A stretch of DNA of 34,017 nt. It comes from Rubidibacter lacunae KORDI 51-2 (lineage in GTDB: Bacteria; Cyanobacteriota; Cyanobacteriia; Cyanobacteriales; Rubidibacteraceae). Where the stretch lies: contig NZ_ASSJ01000046.1 of assembly GCF_000473895.1 (NCBI RefSeq), positions 1 to 34,017 of the forward strand. Direction: 5' to 3'. The notes under the pieces are model-generated. The model saw only the letters and a list, made by a program, of their open reading frames with translations, had not been told where the DNA came from and did not search any database. Made by a program: the position numbers and the translations under genes. Shown one piece after another: positions 10,263 to 18,612 of the stretch; the stretch's first letter is position 1; each line of letters begins with the position of its first letter.

Positions 10263-10305
10263 AGATGTAAGGGACTGCTGGCACTGCTTGCCCTTCCTTG
10301 CATCT
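10263..10305 (+). terminator. Stem-loop between convergent mtnP and the M15 peptidase gene
   Basis: AGATGTAAGG (10263-10272) pairs with CCTTGCATCT (10296-10305), ten pairs with one wobble, around a 23-base loop that can itself pair. The site lies between two convergent stops, so it could serve either strand. The downstream plus strand is only moderately T-rich. Confidence 0.45.
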
Positions 10306-10336
10306 AGTCATTGGTTGTTGATTATTGTCATTGCCC

Positions 10337-11125
10337 CTATTGCCGGTCGAGCTGACGGGCTTTGTAGAATGCTTCGAGGCTGTCGCGATCGCCGACGTAA
10401 CGCCAGTGCCATGGTTCGTAGCTGATACCTTGGGAGTTGTTGCGTGGGAACGACAGCTCGAAATGAAAGCGACTGGCATTCGCTTGCAACCAGTCAAATG
10501 CCGCCGTGTCCTCGAAGGTCTCTTCAACGTGAGTTGCAGGAACCCTCCCATCGCCAATATCGACGGCGTAGCCGGTGTGATGTTCGCTATAACCGGGCGG
10601 CGCACTGACGTTGGCTCGATCGCTGGGGTTTTGCGAGCGCTGAGCGGCTATTCCGAAGAACAAGTAATCCTGCTCGGATAGCGTCCGGAACCCCGAAAGT
10701 GGCTCCAGCAAAATGCCGTCGGCACGGGCAGCAGCTTGCATCTCAATAAAGTCCGCAGCAGCAATTGCGTGCAGGCGTATGCGTCCGTCTGCAGTTAGTG
10801 CGACCAAGTCGGAGGCCTGGGCTTCATCGTACGGCAAGTGTCCGAGAACGCCATCGTCTGGAGCGCGAGCTTCTTCGGAACTGAGTGCGGGTTTGTCTGT
10901 CGGTTCGGGGGCGGCTGTCGGAACGTTCGGTTCGAGAACAGAGGCATCAGGTGCTGGGACCATTCGCGTCAGTAGCCACGTGGCGACTGTGGCTGCAACC
11001 ACAGCAGCTCCGGCACCTATAACCAGAGCGAGGTTGCTGCCAGTTGAGGATCTTTTCGGCTGCGGGCGATCGCGTCTGGCTTCAGGAATATCATCGCCAT
11101 AGGTGCGGAAAGTGGGCTTCGGCAT
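10337..11125 (-). CDS. M15-family D-alanyl-D-alanine carboxypeptidase (VanY-like), membrane anchored
   Basis: A zinc peptidase expected to trim the terminal D-Ala of peptidoglycan stem peptides. Residues 1-30 are charged and cytoplasmic, a single membrane span follows at about 31-54, then a Pro/Ala/Glu-rich linker to about residue 95, so the catalytic domain should face the periplasm. The M15B signature S-x-H-x2-G-x-A-x-D is at 180-189 (zinc ligands His182 and Asp189), and EPWHWRYVG at 237-245 supplies Glu237 and the third ligand His240. SGFRT at 144-148 is also typical. The length of 262 residues fits the family. A GAGGT sits immediately before the ATG, closer than usual. It lies 200 bases downstream of thiO-thiG on the same strand. 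Confidence 0.9.
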   Translation of the reverse strand: MPKPTFRTYGDDIPEARRDRPQPKRSSTGSNLALVIGAGAAVVAATVATWLLTRMVPAPDASVLEPNVPTAAPEPTDKPALSSEEARAPDDGVLGHLPYDEAQASDLVALTADGRIRLHAIAAADFIEMQAAARADGILLEPLSGFRTLSEQDYLFFGIAAQRSQNPSDRANVSAPPGYSEHHTGYAVDIGDGRVPATHVEETFEDTAAFDWLQANASRFHFELSFPRNNSQGISYEPWHWRYVGDRDSLEAFYKARQLDRQ

Positions 11126-11325
11126 ACCTCGTGTGTTCGCGTTCGACCGGACTGCACTGCGTTCACCTTAGCGAATAACAAGTCAGGAATTTGCAGCGCA
11201 TCTAGTGCGATCTGACGGGCGCAAAATGCGCAAGTGCCACCGAGGCGAACTAGTACAGTCGCCACCGCAGAGCATTCAAAACAAGCAGCGCGTTGCGAGT
11301 TGGCTGTCGGCACGCCGATCGATCG

Positions 11326-13329
11326 CTAGCTGCCGACCTTACCCGTCAGCGGCGAACTGGCAATTGCTTCGTGCTTGACCGGAATGCGACCGGCGTGGCG
11401 GGCGAGGTAGCCCGACTCCGTTGCTTGGCCCATTGCACGTGCCATGGCAACCGGGTTCTCGGCCAGGGCGATCGCGCTGTTAACCAGCAAGCCATCTGCA
11501 CCGAGTTCCATCGCGTAGGCGGCCTCGCTGGGCGTCCCGATACCGGCATCGACAATAACGGGAACTTCGGACTCGGCCGCGATGATTTCGATGTTGGCAG
11601 CGTTCCGGATGCCCTGCCCAGAACCGATGGGCGACCCTAGCGGCATGACCGTCGCGCAGCCGATGGCTTCGAGGCGCTTGGCCAGTTGCGGGTCGGCATT
11701 GATGTATGGCAGTACTGCAAACCCCTCTTTGACCAACTGCTCGGCAGCTTGCAGCGTTCCGATCGGATCTGGCAGCAAATACTTCAGATCGGCGATCACC
11801 TCGAGCTTGACGAAATTGTTGTCTTCCTGCCCGAGGAGTTTGGCCATCTCGCGTCCGAGTCGCGCCACGCGCACGGCTTCCTCGGCCGATTGGCAACCGG
11901 CGGTATTCGGCAACATCCACAAGCGCGACCAGTCCAGGGCCTCGGCCAACCCTTCGTGACCGGGAGCTTTGGCCTGAACGCGCCGGACCGCTACGGTAAC
12001 GATCTCGCAGCCGCTGGCGACAATACTCTGTCGCATGAGCTTTAGGGTGGGATATTTCCCCGAACCGGTCATCAGTCGCGATCGAAAGGCTCGCCCCGCG
12101 ATCGTCAGCGGTTTCTCCTGGGGTAGGGGCGCGATCGCCTGCGGAACGGCGAGCGGAGCCGCTGGCGTAGCACTCGATAGAACTTTGCGCGTCCCGTTGC
12201 CATTTTGATGGCCGTTCTTGGTGTTGGCAGTTCCGCGACCGACCACGAGCTGAAATTGCGCTGCTGACTGGAAGCGGTCCCACCGAAACGGTTCCAAAAG
12301 TGGATGGGTGTGTTGGCGGACGATTAAGTCGGCGATCGCCCCAGCCGTGACTGGCGCGAGCAGAATGCCGTTGCGGTGGTGCCCGGTAGCGAGGATCAGA
12401 TTCTGGCAGGGACCGACGCCGAGGATCGGCAACTCGTCAGGGGTCGTCGGGCGATACCCCCACCACATCTGCTCGAGTCCCCAATTGCTGATGCCGGGAT
12501 AAAGCTGTTCGGCCCGATCTAACAGGCATCGAACGCCCGTCGGCGTAATGTTCGGCTGCCAGCCGACGTCCTCAACGGTTGCGCCGACGACCAAGCGACC
12601 GTCGCAACGAGGCACCAAGTAAGCACTATCCGGTCCGAACAACACCCGCTGGATCGGGAGCTGCTCGACACGCGGCATCCGCAGCGCCAGCATCTGTCCT
12701 TTCACCGGACGGACGGGAACCGGTAACATCTCATGCGACCACGCCCCAGCAGCAAGCACGTAATACTCGGCTGCAAAATCGCCAGCAGAGGTCCGGACGC
12801 CGACGACCTTGCCCTGGCGGCGAAGGAAGCCCAATGCCCGAATGCCTTCGCGGATTTCAACGCCTTTGGCGCGAGCTGCTTGCTGGAGTGTTGCGAACAG
12901 TTTGGCAGCATCAACCTGAGCGTCCTCGGGATACCACCAGCCGCCAACTACGTCCGGTCCGAGTCCGGGTTGATAGAGATCCAGCGTCGGGCGATCGAGC
13001 CAGGTTGCCGTATCGGTCGATCGCGGTTCGTGCGGAGCCTCTAACACGGGAGCGAGTATGCCGCAGGGCCAGTAACCGGTTTCCGAGCCGGCGATCGATT
13101 CGAGATTGCGGATCCATTCGGGGTAGCGCGCGCGCGACTCCAAACACAGATCGAGTAAGGGACTCGGCGGGATCTTTTCGGCTTGGGGCGCGATCATTCC
13201 TGCCGCCGCCCGCGTTGCTGCTTGTTGTGGGTTGCGACTGAGTACGACGGCGCGCGCGCCGCGCAAGCGCAGCTCTAGCGCGATCGCGACTCCCATGATG
13301 CCGCCGCCAATGATGATTGCGTCGCTCAT
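11326..13329 (-). CDS. thiO/thiG: Bifunctional glycine oxidase / thiazole synthase (ThiO-ThiG fusion)
   Basis: One 667-residue polypeptide joins two successive enzymes of thiamine thiazole synthesis. Residues 1 to about 365 are the FAD-dependent glycine oxidase ThiO: dinucleotide-binding GGGIMG at 8-13, AAGAWS at 193-198 and the C-terminal [11 protein letters not shown] at 316-326. A linker of about 40 residues, rich in Asn, Gly, Ala and Pro, leads to ThiG from about residue 406. ThiG shows [12 protein letters not shown] at 417-428 and VKLEV with the Schiff-base lysine at 508, then the phosphate-binding loops near the end. ThiO makes dehydroglycine, which ThiG condenses with DXP and thiocarboxylated ThiS. 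The fusion is known in cyanobacteria. AGGTAGG precedes the ATG. Other thi genes are not in the window. Confidence 0.95.
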   Translation of the reverse strand: MSDAIIIGGGIMGVAIALELRLRGARAVVLSRNPQQAATRAAAGMIAPQAEKIPPSPLLDLCLESRARYPEWIRNLESIAGSETGYWPCGILAPVLEAPHEPRSTDTATWLDRPTLDLYQPGLGPDVVGGWWYPEDAQVDAAKLFATLQQAARAKGVEIREGIRALGFLRRQGKVVGVRTSAGDFAAEYYVLAAGAWSHEMLPVPVRPVKGQMLALRMPRVEQLPIQRVLFGPDSAYLVPRCDGRLVVGATVEDVGWQPNITPTGVRCLLDRAEQLYPGISNWGLEQMWWGYRPTTPDELPILGVGPCQNLILATGHHRNGILLAPVTAGAIADLIVRQHTHPLLEPFRWDRFQSAAQFQLVVGRGTANTKNGHQNGNGTRKVLSSATPAAPLAVPQAIAPLPQEKPLTIAGRAFRSRLMTGSGKYPTLKLMRQSIVASGCEIVTVAVRRVQAKAPGHEGLAEALDWSRLWMLPNTAGCQSAEEAVRVARLGREMAKLLGQEDNNFVKLEVIADLKYLLPDPIGTLQAAEQLVKEGFAVLPYINADPQLAKRLEAIGCATVMPLGSPIGSGQGIRNAANIEIIAAESEVPVIVDAGIGTPSEAAYAMELGADGLLVNSAIALAENPVAMARAMGQATESGYLARHAGRIPVKHEAIASSPLTGKVGS

Positions 13330-13372
13330 AACCTACCTGTTTGACTTTTCCTCATGTTGCTCGTGTCATCCT

Positions 13373-13392
13373 CATTGCCCGCGCTGGCAATG
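13373..13392 (-). promoter_or_regulatory. Perfect hairpin between the DUF4079 gene and thiO-thiG
   Basis: CATTGCC (13373-13379) pairs with GGCAATG (13386-13392) around a six-base loop. It is 44 bases before the thiO-thiG start on the transcribed strand. It could terminate the upstream gene or lie in the thi leader; it lacks the conserved parts of a TPP riboswitch and no T-run follows. Confidence 0.4.
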
Positions 13393-13476
13393 GTCCGAGC
13401 CAATTACGCCGAGTATCGTTGTAGCTCTCTTCCGCAGTTCCCGACATCGTTGCGGACGCACCTTACTAACAAATAC

Positions 13477-13935
13477 TTATAAATACTTTTGCACGACGGT
13501 CCAGCCGGTCAAACCCACCCAAGTAAAACCAAGTAGTAATAGGATGTTGATGCCGACGTGCAGCGATCGCGCCCGGGGATGTTTGGGACCGATCTGCGTA
13601 GCGCTACCTGCCGAAACTAGCACTAGTACCACTGCCGTCAGTCCGGCTGCCAGGTGCAGCGAGTGTCCGAGAGTGCCGAAGTGTCCGAGCGTCCCAACAA
13701 CGCCGATGCTTAGCAGCAGCAGCACTAATGCCACCATTGTTCCGCCGATACCGTAGTGCAGGGGGCGCAGCCAGCGCGGTCGCGGGCGTTTGGCTTTGCG
13801 CGCGAGTGCTATCGACATGCCCGTCGCTGCCAAAGCAACATAGGCAGTAAGGACCAGGCCCATCGACCAAGCTGCAATCTTCCACAGCCACAAAAAAGAC
13901 GGTAAGTCCAAAACAGATTGCGGAGCTGGTTCCAA
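13477..13935 (-). CDS. DUF4079-family four-helix membrane protein
   Basis: An integral membrane protein of 152 residues with four predicted spans, at about 14-43, 62-84, 92-111 and 124-146. The second to fourth spans contain regularly placed histidines (LHYGIGG, GHFGTLGHSLHLAAG, LHVGIN), a pattern like cytochrome b561-type haem-binding bundles. I recognise it as a DUF4079 protein, a family found in cyanobacteria and plastids, from the LHYGIGG and LTGWTVVQKYL stretches. Haem binding is inference. It lies 147 bases upstream of thiO-thiG on the same strand, with a hairpin in between, so co-transcription is uncertain. Confidence 0.75.
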   Translation of the reverse strand: MEPAPQSVLDLPSFLWLWKIAAWSMGLVLTAYVALAATGMSIALARKAKRPRPRWLRPLHYGIGGTMVALVLLLLSIGVVGTLGHFGTLGHSLHLAAGLTAVVLVLVSAGSATQIGPKHPRARSLHVGINILLLLGFTWVGLTGWTVVQKYL

Positions 13936-14318
13936 CGCCGCGCAGCTTCACAAACCATCTTAGGCAATTGCGGTCACCCTGCCGCCCGGTGAGCGATCGT
14001 TGCAGCACATCTTGGGAGGTTGAGGCAGCGATCGCCAACACCGGCATCACAGTTGAACGTCTCCAACCAAAGGCTTCGCAGAACTTTCTGCCTGAGTTGT
14101 GGTTCTGCCCGATTCCTTACTAAGCTCAGGACCCAGGCTGCTCGAGCGCGACTCGGACGGCTTAGCCATCCGCCTCGTCGAACCAGAACCCCATTCCTCG
14201 TTTTCGATCGCCGCTCGCAGGGGCGCGATCGCGCCGACCCAGCACCAAACTTGCCAATCGCGTCCGCTGCCACTCAACTCGCCCACATTGCATACCCCCT
14301 TCCAAGGAGACCTTCGCC
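13936..14318. other. Divergent intergenic region between the DUF4079 and GH63 genes
   Basis: About 380 bases containing several GCGATC-type HIP1 relatives. Overlapping open frames exist on both strands, but their Arg/Ser/Pro-rich translations look like GC-rich shadows. The promoters of both flanking genes should be here, though I cannot place them. AAGGAGA at 14304-14310 is the ribosome site of the GH63 gene. Confidence 0.5.
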
Positions 14319-16997
14319 GTGACTCAGCAAGCCCCAACCCCCGAACACCTGCGACTCATCGCCGCCCGCGACGGTCGCGAGCCTTGGAAACTCTGGGGTC
14401 CGTATCTCAGCGAACGGCAATGGGGCACCGTCCGCGAAGACTACAGTGCAGGTGGCGAGGCGTGGGATTACTTCTCCCATGCCCAATCCCATGCGCGAGC
14501 TTACCGCTGGGGCGAAGATGGGTTGCTCGGCATCAGCGACGAGCAACAGCTTCTGTGCTTCGCGATCGCCCTGTGGAACGGCCGCGATCCGGTACTGAAA
14601 GAGCGCCTGTTCGGACTCACCGGCAACCAGGGCAACCACGGGGAAGACGTCAAGGAATACTATTTTTACCTGGACAGCACCCCGACGCACACCTACATGA
14701 AGGGGCTCTACAAATATCCCCAGGCCGAATACCCCTACGGCTGGCTGGTGGAAGAAAACCAGCGGCGCGGGCGCGAGGGACTGGAATTCGAACTATTAGA
14801 GACCGGCGTCTTCAACCAAAACCGCTACTTCGACGTGTTCGTGGAGTACGCCAAGGCCGGTCCGGACGACATTCTGGTCCAAATCTCCGCCGTCAATCGC
14901 GGTCCCGAAGCCCATCCCTTGCACATGCTCCCGACGCTCTGGTTCCGCAACACCTGGTCCTGGGGCGACGAGGTCGAGAAACCCCAACTCCGCAAAGCCG
15001 AGGGCAACGGCGGAGCGGCGATCGCGATCGATCATCCGGAACTCGGAAGCTACTGGTTTTACTCCGAGTCCGGCGGCGAATTGCTCTTCACAGAAAACGA
15101 AACCAACTACCAACGCCTATTTGGCACTGACAACGCCATGCCCTACGTGAAGGACGCTTTCCACAGCTACATCACCGAAGGCGCAACCAGGGCGGTCAAT
15201 CCCGAACGCGTCGGCACGAAAGCCGCCGCTCACTACGTTATGGAGGTTGCCCCAGGAGCCACGCAAGTGGTGAAGCTGCGCCTCAGCCGCACCCGGCACG
15301 CGATGCCCTTCGGGACCGACTTCGACAGCGTGCTAACAACCCGCCGACAGGAAGCCGATGCGTTCTATCAACAGGTGACGCCCTTCGAGATGTCCTATGA
15401 CCTACGCTCGGTTCAGCGCCAAGCGTTTGCTGGATTGTTGTGGACCAAGCAGTACTATCGCTTCGATGTCACGCGCTGGTTGCGCGGCGACCCAAGCATG
15501 CCCCCGCCGCCGTCAGAACGCAGCCGCAACCGCCACTGGCAGCACCTCGACAGCGGCGATATCATCTCGATGCCTGATAAGTGGGAATATCCTTGGTTTG
15601 CAGCTTGGGATCTGGCATTTCATTGCTTGCCCCTGGCAATGGTCGATCCGGAGTTCGCCAAACACCAGATCGATACCATCACCCGCGAGTGGTACATGCA
15701 TCCGAACGGCCAGCTCCCGGCCTACGAATGGGCGTTTGGCGACGTCAACCCGCCGGTTCACGCGTGGGCCGCCTGGCGCGTGTACAAAATCGAGCAGAAA
15801 GTCTGCGGGAAAGGCGATCGCGCCTTCCTAGAGCGGGTCTTCCAGAAGTTGCTGATCAACTTCACCTGGTGGGTCAACCGCAAAGACAACGACGGGAGCA
15901 ATGTCTTCGAAGGGGGCTTCCTGGGGCTTGATAATATCGGCGTCTTCGATCGCAGCGCGCCGTTACCGACGGGCGGCCATCTGGAGCAGTCAGATAGCAC
16001 TAGCTGGATGGCAATGTATTGCCTCAACCTGCTGGAAATTTCCCTGGAACTCGCCCGCGAGAACCCGGTGTACGAGGACATGGCAACTAAGTTCTTCGAG
16101 CACTTCCTATATATCGCCGACGCGATGAACCACATTGGCGGCGATGCCGTCCAGCTTTGGGACGACGAGGACGGCTTTTTCTACGACGTGTTGCTATTTC
16201 CCCACGGCGATCGCGAGCGGTTGAAGGTGCGATCGATGGTCGGCTTGATCCCGCTGTTTGCAGTGATGACCCTAGAACCGGAGCTCATGCAGGCGGTCCC
16301 TCAGTTCAAGCAACGGCTGGAGTGGTTTGTGGAGCACCGCCCGGACCTCAAGCGCAACGTTGCCTGTATGGAAACTGAGGGCGTCGGCGCGCGGCGGATG
16401 CTGGCGCTGTGCTATGCCACCCTCGGACGCATCGAGCCTACCGACAAACTGCGACGCATTTTAGAAAAACTCCTGGATGAAAGCGAATTTTTCGGTCCCT
16501 GCGGCATCCGCGCGCTCTCGCGATACCATGCCGAGCATCCCTACTGTTTCTCCGCCGACGGCAAGGAGTACTGCGTCAACTACGAGCCTGCCGAGTCGAG
16601 CAGCGGACTATTCGGCGGCAACTCCAACTGGCGCGGACCGGTGTGGTTCCCAGTCAACTACCTGCTGATCGAATCGTTGCAGAAGTTCCATCACTACCTG
16701 GGCGATGACTTCAAAATCGAGTGCCCGACCGGTTCCGGCATCTGGATGAATTTGTGGGAGGTCGCAACGGAGATCTCGCGGCGGTTGCTGCAGATTTTCC
16801 TGCAAGACGATCGCGGAGATCGCCCGGTCTATGGCGGTAACGAAACTTTCCAGCGCGACCCGCACTGGCAAAACTACCTGCTTTTCTACGAATACTTTCA
16901 CGGCGACATCGGTGCGGGCATCGGTGCCAGCCACCAAACGGGGTGGACCGGGCTGATCGCGAAGCTCGCGCAGCAGTTCTGCGAGTACGGTGGCTAA
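14319..16997 (+). CDS. Glycoside hydrolase family 63-like glucosidase
   Basis: A large 892-residue soluble protein of the GH63/MGH1-like class, which in bacteria includes alpha-glucosidases and mannosylglycerate or glucosylglycerate hydrolases. The first 370 or so residues look like the beta-rich N-terminal domain. From there the helical (alpha/alpha)6 barrel begins, with [19 protein letters not shown] around 421-440 and the very characteristic [16 protein letters not shown] around 767-782. There is no signal peptide, so it acts in the cytoplasm. The GTG at 14319 is chosen because AAGGAGA lies eight bases upstream. Substrate is not evident; glucosylglycerol-type solutes or glycogen-derived oligosaccharides are possibilities. 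I could not assign both catalytic acids by eye. Confidence 0.85.
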   Translation: MTQQAPTPEHLRLIAARDGREPWKLWGPYLSERQWGTVREDYSAGGEAWDYFSHAQSHARAYRWGEDGLLGISDEQQLLCFAIALWNGRDPVLKERLFGLTGNQGNHGEDVKEYYFYLDSTPTHTYMKGLYKYPQAEYPYGWLVEENQRRGREGLEFELLETGVFNQNRYFDVFVEYAKAGPDDILVQISAVNRGPEAHPLHMLPTLWFRNTWSWGDEVEKPQLRKAEGNGGAAIAIDHPELGSYWFYSESGGELLFTENETNYQRLFGTDNAMPYVKDAFHSYITEGATRAVNPERVGTKAAAHYVMEVAPGATQVVKLRLSRTRHAMPFGTDFDSVLTTRRQEADAFYQQVTPFEMSYDLRSVQRQAFAGLLWTKQYYRFDVTRWLRGDPSMPPPPSERSRNRHWQHLDSGDIISMPDKWEYPWFAAWDLAFHCLPLAMVDPEFAKHQIDTITREWYMHPNGQLPAYEWAFGDVNPPVHAWAAWRVYKIEQKVCGKGDRAFLERVFQKLLINFTWWVNRKDNDGSNVFEGGFLGLDNIGVFDRSAPLPTGGHLEQSDSTSWMAMYCLNLLEISLELARENPVYEDMATKFFEHFLYIADAMNHIGGDAVQLWDDEDGFFYDVLLFPHGDRERLKVRSMVGLIPLFAVMTLEPELMQAVPQFKQRLEWFVEHRPDLKRNVACMETEGVGARRMLALCYATLGRIEPTDKLRRILEKLLDESEFFGPCGIRALSRYHAEHPYCFSADGKEYCVNYEPAESSSGLFGGNSNWRGPVWFPVNYLLIESLQKFHHYLGDDFKIECPTGSGIWMNLWEVATEISRRLLQIFLQDDRGDRPVYGGNETFQRDPHWQNYLLFYEYFHGDIGAGIGASHQTGWTGLIAKLAQQFCEYGG

Positions 16998-17121
16998 TGT
17001 CGCTCGAATCCGGACCCTGGCGGCGCGAGTGATGCTGGAGCGGGTTTGTAAAAGCTAAGCTCCGGCTGCAGTGCGCTCGCCACTTCCAAGTCACGACTGC
17101 TCGATTCACAACCGCCGATTC

Positions 17122-17487
17122 ATGACCGCTTACGAACGCATCTATGCCGTCACTCGCCAGATCCCGCGCGGACGCGTCGCCACCTACGGACAAGTTGCCG
17201 AACTCTCAGGTTTGCCGGGACAGGCGCGATTAGTTGGCTATGCCCTCTACCGCGTAGTCGACCCGATTGGTGGCGACATTCCCTGGCAGCGTGTCGTGAA
17301 TGCTAAAGGCAAGATCTCTTACGCCACGCGCCGCGAAGGCAGCGACGACCTGCAGCGATCGCTCCTCGTCGCCGAAGGGATCGACTTTTCACCCGACGAC
17401 CGGATCGACCTGAAGCGCTATCGCTGGCAACCCACTGCACCAGTGGCCCTCCCCGATGGCGACCCTAGCGACGCTTCTTGCGGGTAA
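17122..17487 (+). CDS. Alkyltransferase-like protein (MGMT-fold, no catalytic Cys)
   Basis: A 121-residue protein with the DNA-binding domain of O6-alkylguanine-DNA alkyltransferase. RGRVATYGQVAELSG at 16-30 is the classic start of the helix-turn-helix region, and Arg36 is a candidate arginine finger. The alkyl-acceptor site, PCHR in active enzymes, reads PWQR at 54-57. Trp55 in place of cysteine marks the ATL group. Known ATL proteins flip and flag O6-alkylguanine and hand it to nucleotide excision repair instead of repairing it directly. The ATG at 17122 is preferred over one at 17071 because the domain begins immediately (MTAYERIY). The last 23 bases overlap a small ORF on the other strand. 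Confidence 0.9.
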   Translation: MTAYERIYAVTRQIPRGRVATYGQVAELSGLPGQARLVGYALYRVVDPIGGDIPWQRVVNAKGKISYATRREGSDDLQRSLLVAEGIDFSPDDRIDLKRYRWQPTAPVALPDGDPSDASCG

Positions 17488-17584
17488 AGACATCGGTAAA
17501 CATCATCAACATGCCGCCGATGCCGATACAGGCTGCCAAGCCGATCGCGATCGCGTCCATCATTTGGGTCGATTCCAAGTCCAT
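17465..17584 (-). CDS. Candidate 39-residue single-span membrane protein
   Basis: This small frame runs from an ATG at 17582-17584 to a TAG at 17465-17467. The product has a short acidic N-terminus (MDLEST), one hydrophobic span of about 22 residues rich in Met, Gly, Ala and Ile (about 8-29), and a strongly basic tail ending RKKRR, consistent with a membrane protein whose C-terminus stays in the cytoplasm. It resembles the small single-span proteins of cyanobacterial photosynthetic complexes in plan, but I cannot match it to a named Psb, Psa, Pet or Ndh subunit. No good ribosome site is visible. It converges with the alkyltransferase-like gene, overlapping it by 23 bases. It could be chance. 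Confidence 0.45.
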   Translation of the reverse strand: MDLESTQMMDAIAIGLAACIGIGGMLMMFTDVFTRKKRR

Positions 17585-17757
17585 AACGCTGTCTGCGTGC
17601 AACGGTTTCCAGGGTAGCGATCGCGACGCGGACTTGCAGGCGGGTTGCGTTTGCGCGCGACTCGATCGACACTACGATCTGAAGTCATTTCTGAAGAACG
17701 CGTGCGACCCACCGCCACCGCCCGCGGCTTTATCACCTCAAGTCTCGGGAGACGCTC

Positions 17758-18561
17758 ATGGCGAGCAAGTACCTATCCGATCCGCAGAAGCGCGCGCTTG
17801 CGGCCGATACGCTGACAGTATTTTGGGGCGAATGGTTGGACCTGCGCGCCCGGATCGCGCAAATCCTGGCCACAGGGCTGGTATCGCCGCTGATTTACAT
17901 CCTGGCCTTTGGATTGGGTCTGGGCGGCGCGATCGACCGCGCGATCGACTTGCCAGCTGGCAACAGCTACCTAGAATTTATTTTGCCGGGCATGGTAGCG
18001 CTGTCGTCGATGACGATCGGCTTCGGCGGGACGACGTTTTCAATTTGCGGCGAGCGGCTGTTTGCGAAAACCTTCGAGGAACTGTTGCTGCTCCCAGTGC
18101 ATCCCTTGGCACTGTTTCTCGGTAAGGTCGGTGCAGGGATCGCACGCGGTCTGATGACAGCATCATCGGTAATTGTCGTAGCGTTGCTAGCCACCGGGAA
18201 CCTCGGTTTCCTCAGCCCGTTGTTTTTATTGGTTTTGGTTCTAAACTGTGCGGTCTTTGCGGGTTTGGGAACGATTGTCGGATTGAGCGTGAACTCCCTA
18301 GAAAGCGTGGGGTTGTACAACAACTTTCTAATCGTGCCCATGGCATTTCTCGGCGCGACCTTCTTCGACCCGCAAACGCTGCCGCTTGCCTTAAAGGCGA
18401 TCGTCTACTTCCTACCGCTGACCTATGCAACTATAGGTCTGCGAGCCGCAGTCTATCTGCCGCTTTCGGAGTTTCCCTGGTATTCAATTCCGGTTTTGCT
18501 ATCGTTCGCGATCGCGCTGTCCTGGGTTGGGATGTATAAGTTTGCGCATCAACAAGACTGA
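17758..18561 (+). CDS. ABC-2 type transporter permease
   Basis: The membrane subunit of an ABC-2 (NodJ/DrrB-like) exporter, 267 residues with about six predicted spans. Features include a first span around LVSPLIYILAFGLGLG, the block YLEFILPGMVALSSM and the conserved segment EELLLLPVHPLALFLGK, which contains the coupling-helix region. Such permeases export polysaccharides, lipids or drugs, or act in membrane assembly. CGGGAGA lies seven bases before the ATG. No ATP-binding partner is adjacent: ppc follows on the other strand, and the only ABC ATPase in the window is of the soluble ABC-F type. The ATPase must be encoded elsewhere, and the substrate is unknown. Confidence 0.9.
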   Translation: MASKYLSDPQKRALAADTLTVFWGEWLDLRARIAQILATGLVSPLIYILAFGLGLGGAIDRAIDLPAGNSYLEFILPGMVALSSMTIGFGGTTFSICGERLFAKTFEELLLLPVHPLALFLGKVGAGIARGLMTASSVIVVALLATGNLGFLSPLFLLVLVLNCAVFAGLGTIVGLSVNSLESVGLYNNFLIVPMAFLGATFFDPQTLPLALKAIVYFLPLTYATIGLRAAVYLPLSEFPWYSIPVLLSFAIALSWVGMYKFAHQQD

Positions 18562-18612
18562 CCCCTAAATCCTCACGATGCCTCCCCTATCTTGCCCGGC
18601 AGCCGTTCGACA

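Noticed and set aside
11017-11313. A 98-residue minus-strand frame with two CxxC pairs (CFEC, CAFC), zinc-ribbon-like
   Set aside because: It overlaps the start of the M15 peptidase gene by 109 bases, has no ribosome site, and its C-terminal part looks like a shadow of that gene.
13330-13476. Possible TPP riboswitch upstream of thiO-thiG (minus strand contains GCCAGCGCGGG)
   Set aside because: The conserved CTGAGA and the rest of the THI box are missing; the similarity is limited to one short GC-rich hairpin.
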